Counted from the first letter of the stretch, positions 1 through 11,850 are shown. The stretch is DNA of 64,000 bases from Schistosoma haematobium (GCF_000699445.3 NC_067198.1:6358801-6422800), one strand, 5' to 3'. Made by a program: numbers and translations. The notes: generated by a model not told the origin, from the sequence alone.

Positions 1-1875
1 CTAATAACCGCTTTCTACTTTCACGGCAAGTTTAGGATACAGTCAAACTATTGGATCTAAACTTAAGTGAATACATTTAGAGATTTAACAAGTCTTTATA
101 AAATTGTACGAATTTCGTTTCAATTCTGGTATTTCTGAGCATCACACTAATCATGCATTCGGACACGGTTATTTGATGTAAATTACTAGTAGAGGAGATT
201 TAAGTAGGCTGTTCAATATGCAGTTTATATGAAACCAATTTATCCAGACAACCATTGAAAACCAGGAATTCAAAGACAACCATCTAGTTTTAGAATCGAA
301 CTGCTTTGCAGTGCGGATCCATAATTCTACCAAATGTCAGACCCAGAAAATTATTGCCTGGTGATAAACGCATTGGATTTAAACCAGTGGTACACGAGTT
401 AAATGAGTAACAGTTCTATCTTAAGTCAATTTGTAACTTTGAGCAATCATCTTGAGTTACCATTGGTGATACATATCTCATATCTGACATGAGTGAACTT
501 CACTTATCAGGGTTTCTCACTAAGTAGTTTTCCTCCAACTTAGTTACCAGTGAACACATTGCTAACATTATTAGCATAGGATATTTGTTTAGATAGTACA
601 ATTGATAATTTACATCACGGATTGTGTGAAGGTGGGAATACAAACCGTAGAATGTCAATTTATTGGTCGAAAACTAATGAACACATCACCAAGAGCTCTG
701 GGTGCTATAAAAACCAAAGACCACTGTAGAACTGGATAGTTTTTCCTCCTAGTATGAAGCTACTGGGGACTTCTACTGAAAATATTATGACATGTAAATT
801 CAACTGTATCGGAAGTGATTTCGTTATCTGAAGCACTGGATACATGCTACCTTGATATAATCGTCAGAACTGTTTAGTGTGATAACTTAACTGAAATAAT
901 TTGACACACATGCTCATTCATTTATATCCCATCATGACATATAAGTCCTTTTGAAAACGGGAGAACTAAAAGCACCAAATCTCATGTCTGAGAGCGGAAT
1001 AGTACTCCCGACTCTACAAGTTTGTAATGGAAGTAAGGTGTTTTCCTCAGACAACCAGAATATCTCTAGTTGATTGTAATTAGAAATATAAACCATTTGA
1101 TGGTAACCCTCTAGATTGAAGGCTAAAAACCTGTCATAAGGCCTGAAGTTCTTGAGTTTGATCTACAATGAGATCAGGAATGTACACTCTTGAAGAACTA
1201 TATATTAAGACAGAACAGCTAACCAATACTTCATGGTTTATAATGGTTGTCTCATGATATAAAGTTAGACTGTCATGTAATACTTAAATGATATCATGTT
1301 GAATTGAATGAGGATCCTTTAAACTAATAATCTAGTTGTACATATAGCTGACCTGTAGAACTGCGAGCTTAACATTGAATTGAGTAACATATAGACGAAC
1401 AAACAAAAGTTATTTATTCACTATGTGGACAATATCGATCAAATTCTATTGATTAAGAACTATAATCTATCTTTCCATGATTAACTAATTTACTAAATTC
1501 ACACTGTATATAGTCAAATAATAAAGTGTGTGTGTGAGAGAAGGAGAGAAAGAGATAAAGTAAAATATGTACGAAGTACTTTTTTTTTCCTAAACAGAAG
1601 AAAATGTCGGCTGTTCACGTAGATTTGCATAATTGGTCAATCATAATGTAAAACGCATTTGTTACTTTTTCTATAGGATTGTATCTGAGTATGTATATTA
1701 AGATTAAACAAATAAATAAACACATTGGATACATTGAATGTTCATTATATTTTTGTTTATTTAAATAAGAATATTGGCACCAGAATTGGTGAATTAAATG
1801 ATCTTACCAAAATGGAAAAAAAATTATAGATTTTTATATAATTTAAAGTAAATAGATATGTACACCAATAATATT
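1..1875. other. AT-rich region without a recognisable gene
   Basis: No open frame of convincing length or composition on either strand. A GT/GA-rich purine tract lies near 1525-1560. Around 660-780 there is a faint resemblance to the hammerhead-SINE body described elsewhere in the window, too weak to annotate. Probably intergenic or intronic DNA with old repeats. Confidence 0.5.
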
Positions 1876-2150
1876 TATTCCAGCGGAGGAAGAAATCAGG
1901 AAGAAGCGCTGGAAGTGGATAAGACACACACATTGAGGAAAGCACCCAGCTATGTCACAAGGCAAGCCCTTACTTGGAGTCCTCAATACCAAAGGAGAAG
2001 AGGAATACCAAGGGACAAATTACTCCGAGAAATGGAGACAGATATAAGAAGAATGAACTAGGAAGGAAGGTCCGATATAGAGTGGGTTGGAGAATGCTGG
2101 TCGGTGGCCTGTGCTCCACTGAGAGTAAGAGGCGAAAGTAAATAAAATAA
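1876..2150 (+). mobile_element. LINE 3'-end fragment (family L2s, RTE/SR2-like)
   Basis: The plus-strand translation gives the end of a non-LTR retrotransposon polyprotein. It includes a basic segment leading into TRQALTWSPQ, an RRRG..R block, MRR-type repeats, and the terminal [14 protein letters not shown] motif. The same C-terminal motifs occur at 24656-25379 (minus) and, decayed, at 48098-48545 (plus), so this is a 5'-truncated family member. Only the last 90 or so codons remain and the frame breaks after codon 67. The fragment ends in an AAGTAAATAAAATAAA-type tail, and similar short sequences on both sides (ACCAATAATATTTAT / ACCAATATTATTTAG) may be a decayed target-site duplication. Confidence 0.7.
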
Positions 2151-2585
2151 ACCAATATTATTTAGTTTCAACGAATTTCAATCAGGTTCAATAGTTCAAT
2201 AGTTTCAAATTAGTTATTGAAATGGGTAACTAAATTTAAAGTAAATATAAGAAAAATGTAAATATTATTGAGTTCCATCACAGAAATATTTCTTAAGATC
2301 TAGTCAGAAGTCTTGATGGTGATATTTAACCGTATAATAATTAAGACAGTAGATGACACTTGCATTACATAGAAAACGAACCGAAATCGACAATTACATT
2401 CACTAGATTCCAACTCAGATCATCGAGAGTTCTCAAAGTTCTGTATTTAACCTCTAGTAGGATCATGGGTAAGCAATGTTAGTGACCTCCATATTAAATG
2501 GAAGCAAATGCTTAATACTTCTATTTCGACTCCCTGACTGAGTTTAATCCATGATGTAAACCATCTGAAATAGAATGAATAAGTC
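2151..2585. other. No gene seen
   Basis: AT-rich sequence with no coding signal or recognised repeat apart from weak SINE-like fragments near the right edge. Confidence 0.4.
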
Positions 2586-2589
2586 AAAT

Positions 2590-2700
2590 TTTATAACCAC
2601 CGTAGAAAACCTGGAAGCACTGAACGGACTCTTCAGTAGTGTGCATCCGCCCTGCGAGGTTCCAACCCAAGACCTATCAGTCTCACGTACGAATTTTATT
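2590..2700 (-). repeat. Hammerhead-SINE fragment, ribozyme deleted
   Basis: The minus strand matches the tRNA-like arm and 3' body of the hammerhead-SINE family (compare 6906-7221). The ribozyme's stem II/core block is missing between the CCAGG flank and the upstream arm. An old, inactive copy. Confidence 0.6.
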
Positions 2701-4795
2701 TGTCAGTATAGATGACGATTATTAAAGCGATCAGTTATTAAAGAAAGAAGTTTATCTGTTGTTTTTTGTTGTTGATCGATTGAATCATTTCAACGAGTAA
2801 AGGTGTATAGATTGAATTCATTTTCATTTCCTAATAACAAATATTGAAAGTGTTTTACTAATAACTGATTTAGAGAATTATAATCATTGTGTATTCTATG
2901 TGATTTGTGCTATACATATATTTTAAAGATTTTTTTTGTTGATAGATAGTACATTTCATTGTATACAATTGTGTGAATGACATTATGGTTTATATTAGTC
3001 TAGGTCAATAATCTGGCTAGCTTCTTGATACATAGTGATAGTATAGATGAATTAAACCATTGAAAAACTACTTTGATATATTGTTATAATATTTCATATC
3101 ATATGACCATTGATTGAATTAAATTTTTAGTTAAAATCACAATGTTACTTCAAATGATTTTATTGATTTTTGGTTAGTTAGTTAGTTAGGTAGGTGAGGA
3201 GATAGGTTGTTAGGTAGTTGAAATCCTTGTGAACATAAAAGTCAACAGTAAAAATTGGAGCTTGTTTTAGTGCTGATTGAATTCTATCCATGATGTTCCA
3301 CTGTAGTCACTAGTCTATGTGATTCAAGATTATCTGTTCTACGTTGAGATGTTGAGTGTGTTAATTGTGTTAATTGTCGTCGGAATTTTCAAGGAGCCCA
3401 TCCTCTCAGTGTGTTTCACATGTGTTATAACGGGGTAAATATTAAGAAGGAAACATTTTTCGGATACGTATTATCTACATTTTTATTGTATAATTAGTAG
3501 ACAATTGCATTGTTATACTCCTATATTCTCCTTCTTGTAAGCTTTCAGTGGACCCATTAGCTGTCTTTATACGTTTTACTATCATTTAACTAATGTCAAT
3601 TAATCATGTACTGTTTGCTTTGCTCTCTATTGTGTTTAAAGTATGATTTCTTATTTGATGTTCCATGTTCTCAATCATTTCAAGTATATTGTTGTGTGCA
3701 TTTTGAGTCATAATTGAATCGAGTGCTATAGAGAAGTAGTTTGATATCTATCTATATCTACCGATTGACTGCCGGGTTATCAATAACTCAAGAAGCAATA
3801 AAGCATCAATATTTTAGGTGTTGTACCTTGGTCAGTATGTCAATCGGGACTTAGAAAGTCACCGATCCTACAAGCAATATAGGTAAGCTGATCGACAATT
3901 GGAATCCTGATTGGACAATATAACATATGATATTGACTATTGATTTCAAATCACTACAAATTGGAGATCATAAAACATAAAATCCTGATTTCATGATCTG
4001 AGACATTGTTACTGATCTGTCAATAGAACCCAACCAAAACCAAAGACTAAACTAGCATGATAATCAGTGATCCGTCACTACATAAATATCTTAGTATCAC
4101 AAATGATTAGTCTGTGTTCAGTTGTAACGTCTTAAACTATGAAACTGTCTGACTTGGATTTAACTCCAACAGGATGAGTTAATTCCATCAAAAATTACAT
4201 GTACGCTTTATTGATGACTATCAACTACTGACTATCTTCCTTCAATCACCAGTCATTGACTTTTTGTATTTAGCACAATACTTTGAATGCTAACCATATA
4301 TGTTATTGAATAGATAATTAAAATAACAGAAATATTTTCATTGCTGATTAATCATGTACTTTATAGAAAAAATCTAATGCATTTCCAATGGTCACATTCA
4401 TAAAACAAAATGACAATCAGAAAGAAAAAAAGAAAAGTCTATTCATTATAATAAAGGCCTTAAGTAAATAAATAAATAAACAATATTGATTATTTTGTTT
4501 ACAAATAAAGATTAACCGATGATAGTTAATAATGAATACCTTTCTCTATTAAAAGAAAAAAAAAGGTAAATAGATTCATGATATGAGTCCTAATTTTAAA
4601 ACCTAAAATAACCTCACAAAAAATGTGTTAAGTTTGGATCATTCTATTGATATGTGGATATGAGTACAAACCAGAAAAAGCATCATCATCAGCTTGACTT
4701 ATTTGCATACCAGTATTGATTTTCATAATGATAATACTTAGGTTGGATAGTTTTTAATTTAAACACTAACAAGTTATCCACTGAGCTATTGATTC
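2701..4795. other. AT-rich region; short SINE-B piece only
   Basis: No coding frame is supported. The segment about 3225-3360 resembles the tail of the second SINE family seen at 41258-41600 (shared GCTGATTGAATTCTATC-type block followed by GTCACTAGTCTA). The tract 3175-3215 is a degenerate (GTTA/GTAG)n repeat. Nothing else is recognised. Confidence 0.45.
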
Positions 4796-5110
4796 ATAAT
4801 TGATTGATCACTGAGTAGTGACCAATGTTATATATGTTTAATCCTTTGCTAGTGCTGATCTTATTCTATCGATCAAGTTGCAATATGGTCACTAGTCAAA
4901 GTGACTCGATATCGCATACACTATATTGCAATGTAAGGTGGGAGCTGCATCTCAGTTCTACGGGTTGTTAGTTACAGCCCGGATAGTTCACTGGTAATGT
5001 CACTGACTGTATCCTAACGATTACAGGTGCATCTTACTGATAAGTATCAAATAGCACTAAACCTAGGTCAAGCAGGGTTCGCGTCATCTACCTCCAAATA
5101 CCATTTTACT
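4796..5110. repeat. SINE-B copy, head-to-head arrangement
   Basis: The left part (about 4796-4930) matches the tail orientation of 41258-41390. The right part (about 4960-5100) carries the GC-richer tRNA-like head (CAGCCCGGATAGTTCACTGG) in the opposite orientation. The two halves of one family are thus arranged as an inverted pair. No ribozyme core is visible. Confidence 0.5.
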
Positions 5111-5399
5111 GAGTTACTGAGTTCAGCATTGTAAAAAAACCTCAAACGATTTTATAGTCATATTCATCATGAATTGATATCAGTCCACTTAGTAAACCAG
5201 TGAAGTTACAGCCGATTGTCGTGAACTTTATTGTGTATGTTTGACATTCTTTTAAATGTCAGTTTTAATGACATTCCAGACGACATTTTCAGCTGTAATG
5301 AAGTATCAATAAATCATTTCAATCAATATCTATGATGCTTTTATATTATTTAAGGAGATAACTGGATTTATTCTAATTAACTAACTATACATTCATATG

Positions 5400-5545
5400 C
5401 ATCTAAGATGTTATTGGTTCTGAGTTCAGTCTCTATTAGGTTTGTGAACGAGCACTATCAATGAAGAGTCTTAGATTAAGACGAAACAACTGTTCAGTAG
5501 TTCTTTGTCTTTAATGGTTGTCTAGACGAAGTCAGTTTCCGGAGT
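5400..5545 (+). repeat. Degenerate hammerhead-SINE 3' part
   Basis: Contains a hammerhead-like block: ATGAAGA in place of CTGAAGA, a good stem II (GTCTT/AAGAC), GAAAC, then GTT and CAGTAG. The C-to-A change at the first core position is expected to abolish cleavage. Confidence 0.55.
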
Positions 5546-6334
5546 AGATCTACAAAATTCTAGAAGGAATTAGTACTCTATGTAGAATTTCAGGTATAAG
5601 CAGTAGGGTCAAGGAATCGCGATGGTTCCTGATTGTCAAGTTAGTGGAGTAAAACCGGGGACACAACGAAGCCTATGCGTGGATTAACAGAGGAGATACA
5701 GAAGACAATAAACTCGTACTTTCATCATGCAGCATCAAAGTTAGAGACATTATTATTAACCTATTTGGACCGGAATAGAGTGAAGTTAGAGTCTATTGAC
5801 ATGAAACATTATTCGATTACAAGTGATTTTATGCTTACTATCACATTCAGAATATTTCTACTGGATATATGAACAAAATAATCATACCCATTCAGCGTTA
5901 CATTTGAAGAATCTACCTTTGGGTATATATTGGGCAGTTTAATCTTGTGCGTAATTCAATTCGATTCAAAACACATTAACTTATAAATCCTAGTTCACCC
6001 TTTTTTCTATGAATTAACTAAGTGTCAAGACATTATTGATAACAAATTCAATTGGTGATTTATCCCCTAACTTCTGAATTAATTCCCTTCATAAATATGA
6101 ACTATAGTTGAATTCTAACCAAATGAATTTAGTTAATTAGTTTGATATTTATTTATTAATGAGATGTTTCCAGAATTCTAGTAACAAGTCATGACTGATG
6201 GAATTCAGCTATCTCTGCCATGAGACAAATATACCAAGAATAATGAATGATGATTGCACAACATCGAGAATCAATTGAAACTAGAGAATGTAAACCACTA
6301 AAATTTTGAAGTCCCAAAGTCATGGGTTCTATCC

Positions 6335-6440
6335 TTAATGGGATTATTGGTATATACTGCTATGGAGTCGCGTTCCTAAGACGAAACAGCTGTTCATTAC
6401 TTCCTAAATGTTAAAGGCTGTTTAACTAAACTCAATCGGT
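6335..6440 (+). repeat. Degenerate hammerhead-SINE 3' part
   Basis: Block containing CTATGGAGTC ... AAGACGAAACAGCTGTTC, aligned with the family ribozyme. The first core box is mutated (CTATGGA), so it is predicted to be inactive. Confidence 0.5.
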
Positions 6441-6540
6441 GATACGAAACTAAATACAGTTGGATTTTGATTTGTTAACACAACTACTTGGAACTATTCA
6501 AGATTTTAAAATTTAAAAAATTATAATCACCGTGTATGTT

Positions 6541-6725
6541 CACTTTGTGCTATTTTACTTGTATCTTCCCATTGTTATTTAGGACTACAATTGATCAGTT
6601 GATCCTGTACGGATTGCCTCGATAGAGCCTTAAGTCACAAATTTTATAAGCAAAGATGGATAGTGACTAGCAGTGGAATCTAGGACACGCATTTTGTCCT
6701 TTTCGAGACTCGTCATCTGTGTATG
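6541..6725 (-). repeat. Sm-alpha-like SINE with decayed hammerhead
   Basis: The minus strand shows the Sm-alpha-type layout: ribozyme block, the flank ATTCCACTGCTAGTCACTATCC, then a tail ending GGAAGATACAAGTAAAATA. The core reads ATGACGA (first C lost) and AAAA replaces GAAA, so it is predicted inactive. The tRNA-like head is missing. Confidence 0.65.
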
Positions 6726-6891
6726 TATGTATCACATAATTCATGTTAAAAAATCATAGACAAATATGAACAATCAGTTACTGAAATCTTTCTGTTGATC
6801 ACTGAAGATAGAATAGTCTAAACAAAAGCTAAATAATAGCTTTACTCATCATATTTTCATATCTTATAGACTGTACAAGTGGCTGATACGG

Positions 6892-6905
6892 ATTAGAGGA
6901 GATTA
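6892..6905. repeat. Target-site duplication, left copy
   Basis: The 14-mer ATTAGAGGAGATTA is repeated exactly at 7222-7235, flanking the hammerhead-SINE at 6906-7221. Confidence 0.75.
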
Positions 6906-7221
6906 TTGATTCAGATCATGAACCGATTGGTGTTAGACCACCACAATTGAAAACCTGGAAGCACTGGACGGCCGTTTCGTCCTATTTGGGGACTCCTCAG
7001 CAGTGCGCATCCACGATCCCGCTCGTGGGATTCGAACCCAGGGCCTTCGGTCTCGCGCGCGAACGCTTAAACAGCTGGACCACTGAGCCGGCATCCAATG
7101 GTGACAGTGTCTAACATCAACCAACCTACGAAATTGCTCGACCAAATTCCGTTGTACTGAGGTCTAACATCAATCGGTTCATGATCTCAATCAAAAACTT
7201 AATAATCTCCACAACCCCTAT
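6906..7221 (-). mobile_element. Hammerhead-SINE, well-preserved copy
   Basis: A 316-bp retroposon on the minus strand. It has a tRNA-like head with an A-box-like GGCTCAGTGG and a B-box GGTTCGAATCC, followed by an arm ending GGATGCGCACTG, a complete hammerhead ribozyme (6961-7006) and a tail. An exact 14-bp duplication flanks it, which indicates target-primed insertion. The two ends also share an inverted GATCATGAACCGATTG-type block (near 6913 and 7182), giving a partial terminal inverted repeat. Transcription would be by RNA polymerase III. It encodes no protein; the open frame across it is a by-product. Confidence 0.8.
6961..7006 (-). ncRNA. Hammerhead ribozyme, all core bases intact
   Basis: Reading the minus strand 5' to 3': GCACTG (stem I), CTGAGGA (core), GTCC-loop-GGAC (stem II), GAAAC (core), GGCC, GTC as cleavage triplet, then CAGTGC, which pairs perfectly with GCACTG. 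The short stem III segment ACGGCCGT is self-complementary. Predicted self-cleavage falls after the C of GTC. All universally required hammerhead nucleotides are present. Confidence 0.8.
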
Positions 7222-7235
7222 ATTAGAGGAGATTA
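7222..7235. repeat. Target-site duplication, right copy
   Basis: Exact repeat of the 14-mer at 6892-6905. Confidence 0.75.
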
Positions 7236-8205
7236 GCTATTCTAAGGTCAATAGATATACGTTGATGATGAGAGATAAAGAAGATGTAGTTTAAATATAA
7301 ATGCCACCTAATATTTATCAAATATCTGATATAATTGAATCCATTAAAGAAAAATGTCAGTTTCTTTTTGCAACACACTTTGAATTTAGTATGAAAATTT
7401 ATCTGGGAAGTAGATGAGGTAAAGTGTATTTGTTGCTTAGTAGAATACTAGTCGAATTGAATATGATATCAAAGTTGATAGAGTTTTGTTCCCTGAGCTG
7501 GATGGTTTGGTCGTGGAGCTTTCATCGTTCTTCTGAACGACCAAATCATCCTCGATTTAAGTTTCATTTTTGTTATACAACATCTTTGGATCATTAGTAT
7601 AGTTACACCATCAAATTTATTATCGTACATGCTCTATTCATGAATGTATCGTAAGCTGAAGATAAGGCAAATAATTCGGAATAAAGCTAGGATATTTACA
7701 ACAAAAATAAACGACATTAGGTAATCTGGAAACGTCTCTCCTTTACATTTGAAAATAAAGGTTTACTATTAGTTCAGCTTAATTCTGGGCGTTTTATACA
7801 GATTTAAATTATGAAATGATATTAGCCAGTCATTTAATAAGAACTAGAGAGCACTGAATAGCAGTTTCATGACAATATATCTTTGAACAATGTGTACCTA
7901 CACATGACTTGTGGGTCCTGAGCACAGTAATTCTAAAACGGTCCTTTTTTATTTCGTTAGGTTTATACAACACAATAAGGTGCTCACATTAAACTGTCAG
8001 TGAACTAATATCTCATTCCGGAATTTGAAATGTCAGAATAGTACCTGAATATAGTAACTAGGTTAGATAAATTATCCCTGTTGTTGTAAAACATAATAAT
8101 AGTAATTTTAATGATTAAAATCACTTTATCCAACCCTATATGTTAAACTATATTCGAAGATTGTCTAAACAAATAAACAATAGTGCAACAAACTCCCTTT
8201 TTTTT
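7236..8205. other. No gene seen
   Basis: AT-rich DNA with no supported coding frame or recognised repeat. Confidence 0.4.
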
Positions 8206-8530
8206 CAGTATAGGGTTGTGGAGATTATTAAGTTTTTGATTGAGATCATGAACCGATTGATGTTAGACCACCAATGAAAACCTGGAAGCACTGGACGGCC
8301 GTTCCATCCTATTATGGGACTCATCAGCAGTGCACATCCACGGTCTCACTAGCGAGATTCCAACCCAGAGCCTTCAATATCACTCGCGGACGCTTAACCT
8401 CTAGACTACTGAGCCGGCATCTGACCTCAATCAACCCACGAAATTGCGCGACCATCTTCCAGTGTACTGAGATAGATACCTGTCTCTACCCGACACAGAT
8501 CAGCTTCACTGGTCACGGCAACAACAATTA
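8206..8530 (-). repeat. Hammerhead-SINE copy, ribozyme mutated
   Basis: Collinear with 6906-7221, and it retains the end missing there (ATAGGGGTTGTGGAGATTAT). The ribozyme has CTGATGA and stem II, but the second core box reads GGAAC instead of GAAAC, so cleavage is predicted to be lost. Confidence 0.7.
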
Positions 8531-8689
8531 GTAAGAATTTTAGTTATCACGTTGTTGATCCTCAAGATACGATTTTGATCGGCCTTTATTAGCATTTTGT
8601 AGTCATGATTTCATAAGTTATGTGAATTAAATAAATTGTGGATAATAATGATATAAACACGATTTGGACATCATACTTATTAAAAAGAT

Positions 8690-8865
8690 TAGTAACCATG
8701 TGGATTCAGTGACTCAGTGGATAACATGTTGGGTGTCCGAAATGAAGGATTCTGAGTCCAAAGCTCAGTGTCTTTATCAACACCGGGATGTAGATTCATT
8801 CAGCTGATGAGTCCCAAGTAAGACGAAAGGCATGTGCTAGAACCTATTGTTTGCTGAATTCCATC
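8690..8865 (+). repeat. Sm-alpha-like SINE with hammerhead lacking a cleavable triplet
   Basis: Head region with GTGACTCAGTGGATAAC and a degenerate B-box, then a hammerhead block starting at 8804: CTGATGA, stem II GTC/GAC, GAAA. The triplet at the cleavage position is GTG, and G is not tolerated there, so this otherwise complete core should not self-cleave. Confidence 0.65.
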
Positions 8866-9085
8866 TATTCCAAACCACAACTTTGATGTCATCCTTTTTG
8901 ACTACAAGCAAAATTGACTAGTAAATTTCAATAAAATATGTTCTCGTTTTCTTTAAAAACAAAGGGAAAGCGAGAGATAAATTAATCATTTGAATAATTC
9001 TGTTAGAATTTAGCAATATTTTCAACTTCCTAATAGGTTGTGCGCTTTCACTTCACGAAATAGTATGACTATATTACATGATTAA
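8866..9085. other. No gene seen
   Basis: Short AT-rich spacer without a recognised feature. Confidence 0.35.
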
Positions 9086-9090
9086 GATAC

Positions 9091-9433
9091 TGTCGGGATG
9101 ATTTCCGAGAACTACGACGGAGCCTCAGAGGCCATAAGGGAGCCGAGGAGTTCCGCCCGATCAGAACGCAATGCAGCTTTCTAGAATATCAACGTAGCAT
9201 GCTACTATTCGTCAGTAGCACAACATGCCTCTTTGCTGATTGGTCGAATTATACTATTGATTTAACAAACGCTAATATCTATAAATACCCATGATTTTCT
9301 GTTCATTTTGATTCTTGCCCAACAAGTACTTTATCCAGTCTTCTTCTGTCTTCTTATTTGCGACTTCGAGCGTTCTAGAGTTCGAGTGCTCAAGTTGTAC
9401 GCGGTATATTACGAATCTAAGCTCTATATAACA
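9091..9433 (+). mobile_element. Probable solo LTR
   Basis: Begins TGTCGGGATG and ends near TATAACA, giving the usual TG...CA ends. It contains an inverted CCAAT box (GATTGGTCG), a TATA-like CTATAAATACC about 190 bases in, and a CT-rich stretch. It is flanked by GATAC and CATAC, a near-perfect 5-bp duplication. Related pieces occur at 22700-22975 (second half, plus) and 38105-38292 (first half, minus), and their shared boundaries support the unit. No internal coding region remains. Confidence 0.65.
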
Positions 9434-9649
9434 CATACATACGTAATTAATGAACTGGAATAAATCTACAGTAGTAATATTAATTACAATATTTCAGCTT
9501 CGAAAGAATCGAATATCTCATCACTTTGGGTCATCTTATTCATAATTATAATAATTTAAACAACGAATTATGGTAATTTTAAAATAGGGATTTATGATGA
9601 TATTTTAATTTCATTATCATCACCATCAAGTGATCTTAGTTAAACAATC

Positions 9650-9800
9650 AGTGAGAAGTAGAAAGCACAGAAGAGTTTATTTTTCTAGCATGGAACTCTT
9701 CATTAGTATTCATCCACATCATATTGAACCTGGTACGTTTGTTTTGCGCATGGATGATTAACCTGTAGACCACTGGACCGCTATCCATTAGTTTACATGT
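9650..9800 (-). repeat. Degenerate hammerhead-SINE copy
   Basis: The minus strand retains the tRNA-like arm (GACCACTGGACCG on plus) and a decayed ribozyme block around CATGGAACTCTTCATTAG. The core is broken. Confidence 0.5.
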
Positions 9801-9884
9801 TTAGCTTTGATCAGTTCATATTATCGCTCATTATAAACACCTAAAATAATTAATAATGAACTCGCTAGTAACTGACTTTGAGAG

Positions 9885-10695
9885 GTAGTTCCGGAGTTCT
9901 AGTGAGAAGCCATAGCCGGTCAAGTTCAACCACGTAAATTGTGAAACACATATTCACCAAATATATTGCAATATTTATTTTATTTTATTTCAACACATAG
10001 ATAATGGTACAAAGAGGCACCAAATATATATGCGCCACACAAATCTCATTCGATATGTGTGAGGGCTGTGATACTGCCCGGGTGCCCAAACCGAGCAGGT
10101 GGTTTTCTTAGGGGGCCACACCCGGAGCCGTCGACCTGAAGGTCTGATCCACAAGGCGGTGGAGCATCGTAAGGAGATGCAGTCCCATGTTAGCCGGTGA
10201 CCAACAATTGGTTCATACGCCATTTGTTCCCGCAGGATACTGGAGCCCATGTGCACCATTGGCTTGGTTTGAGATCCGGTTAAAGCGCCGGACATTCGCT
10301 TTTCGTCCTCTCACTTTCGTAAACAATACCCCCGCCACGAGAAGGCAGTGAGTAGGACTTCCCTGGCAGAGGCTATATACGCGTGGCGATGTGAGAGCAT
10401 TTCGAGAGGGAGAGCGGACTCTCCCCACTCTTGGCCGTACCAGGGCATTTGGGGGCTATTGCAATATGGTTATGCAATATTACAAATTAATTTGAGTTTA
10501 GACATGTAAACTAATAAACTGCAATTTAGTGGTCTAGAGATTAAGCGCCTATGCATGAGAATGAGGGTTGTGGATCAGATTCCTTATGATGAAGTTGTAG
10601 ATGAGCCCTATTAAAGAGTTACACATTTGAACGAATTCACTGTTCAGTGTTTCATGGTTTTCAGTTTCTGTTTAACTGAGATAGATTCATGATAT
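9885..10695 (+). repeat. Hammerhead-SINE subfamily copy split by a retroposon
   Basis: The flanks 9885-9974 and 10457-10695 together match the uninterrupted copy at 16705-16980 almost base for base. The unit has a tRNA-like segment (TTTAGTGGTCTAGAGATTAAGCG) and a badly decayed ribozyme (ATTAAAGAGTT, GAACGAATT, CAGTGTTTC). The 482-bp insert at 9975-10456 interrupts it. Confidence 0.75.
9975..10456 (-). mobile_element. Retroposon C, inserted copy with 11-bp target-site duplication
   Basis: A GC-richer 482-bp unit on the minus strand that ends in an AATAAAATAAAATAAA tail. TATTGCAATAT flanks it on both sides (9964-9974 and 10457-10467), and the same site exists once, unoccupied, at 16753-16763. 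Related copies lie at 11400-11850 and 28975-29490 (plus), sharing GGGAAGTCCTA, GAGAGGACGAAAAGC, GGGAACAAATGGCGTATG and CACCCGGGCAGTAT-type blocks. Short open frames do not persist between copies, so it is probably non-autonomous. Its class (SINE or LINE derivative) is not recognised. Confidence 0.75.
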
Positions 10696-10699
10696 TAAC

Positions 10700-11395
10700 T
10701 ACGAAACAGTAGCCATAATGAGTTTCATGCTTTTTCTGAAAACTATCTATTTCACATGTTTAGTTGCTTTAGTAAGAATAGATCTGGGGATAATCAATGA
10801 GTTTTCCGATGTATTTGAAGCCTGGAATTGTGTGTTCTTTGGAAATAATTAACAGAAAGACCTACTGAACCATGCTTAGTCATCAGGATAAGATACCTAA
10901 AATTTTGAATAGCATGTTGTTTTTCATGAGATTCGTATCCACATCATTTAGTTTGCATCCACAAGTATTGCCATTAAACAGATCAGGTCGCAAATAACCT
11001 CCTCTAGGACAGTTAATGAAAGCTTTTTTTTTCATTTAGATTCTCATAAGTCCACTCTGATCAATTCTATTTTTAAAAAAGAGACTAACTAGTTTAAATT
11101 AGCTAATACTAAACAATGTCAGGTTTTTTGGAATCCTTCACATACATGTTGCGCTGCTGTTCTACACTTCATCATTTAGCTCACCGTCGTACAACATTCT
11201 AATTCTGCTTCTTCTAACCCAATGGGGTAGTTTTTCTTTCTGATCATGATGAATTAGACATTCTATAAATATTGAGGTGAAATAGACTTATTTGATCTTT
11301 AACATTGATATTTTTAGAATCCACTGCAGCAAATTGTACGTATCAGTGTTTTCATTCTACACTAAATAAAATTCTGTCATTTTCAATTATTTTGG
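10700..11395. other. No gene seen
   Basis: AT-rich DNA without coding signal. Confidence 0.4.
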
Positions 11396-11399
11396 TTTA

Positions 11400-11850
11400 A
11401 AACGCGTATACGGCCACCACCAGGGAAGTCCTATCCACTGCCTTGTCACACCACGGGTGTTGTTTACAAAATTGAGAGGACGAAAAGCAAATGTCCGGCA
11501 ATTTAACCGGGTTGGTGGACACGGAGAGTCCACCTATGAGAGTTGGAAAACCCTAATTCCAAACCAACTGTATACATGGGCTCCAGGAACCTGGGGGAAC
11601 AAATGGCGTATGAACCAATCGTTGGTCATCGGTTACCATGAGACTACATCTTCTTACGTTGCTCCACTACCTTGTGGATTAGACCTTTAGGTCGAAGTCT
11701 TCGAATGTAGCCCCCTAAGAAAACCACCTACTTTGGTTTGGGTACCCGGGCAGTATTATAGCCCACACACAAACCAAGTGACTAGTGTGGTGCATATGTA
11801 TTCGTTGCCCCTTTTTACCAATATTTATGTGTCTAAATAAATAAATAAGG
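11400..11850 (+). mobile_element. Retroposon C, diverged copy
   Basis: Collinear with 28975-29490 and with the reverse complement of 9975-10456, but lacks the first 70 or so bases. Ends near TAAATAAATAAATAAGG. More diverged than the other two copies. Confidence 0.7.

Noticed and set aside
5675..5872. Open frame of 65 codons with mostly ordinary composition
   Set aside because: No motif, no splice or promoter context, and an AT-rich repeat neighbourhood. Chance is the simplest reading.
6913..7200. Inverted ends of the SINE as a DNA transposon (MITE) signature
   Set aside because: The 14-bp duplication, pol III boxes and ribozyme fit retroposition. The inverted block is partial and most other copies lack one end.
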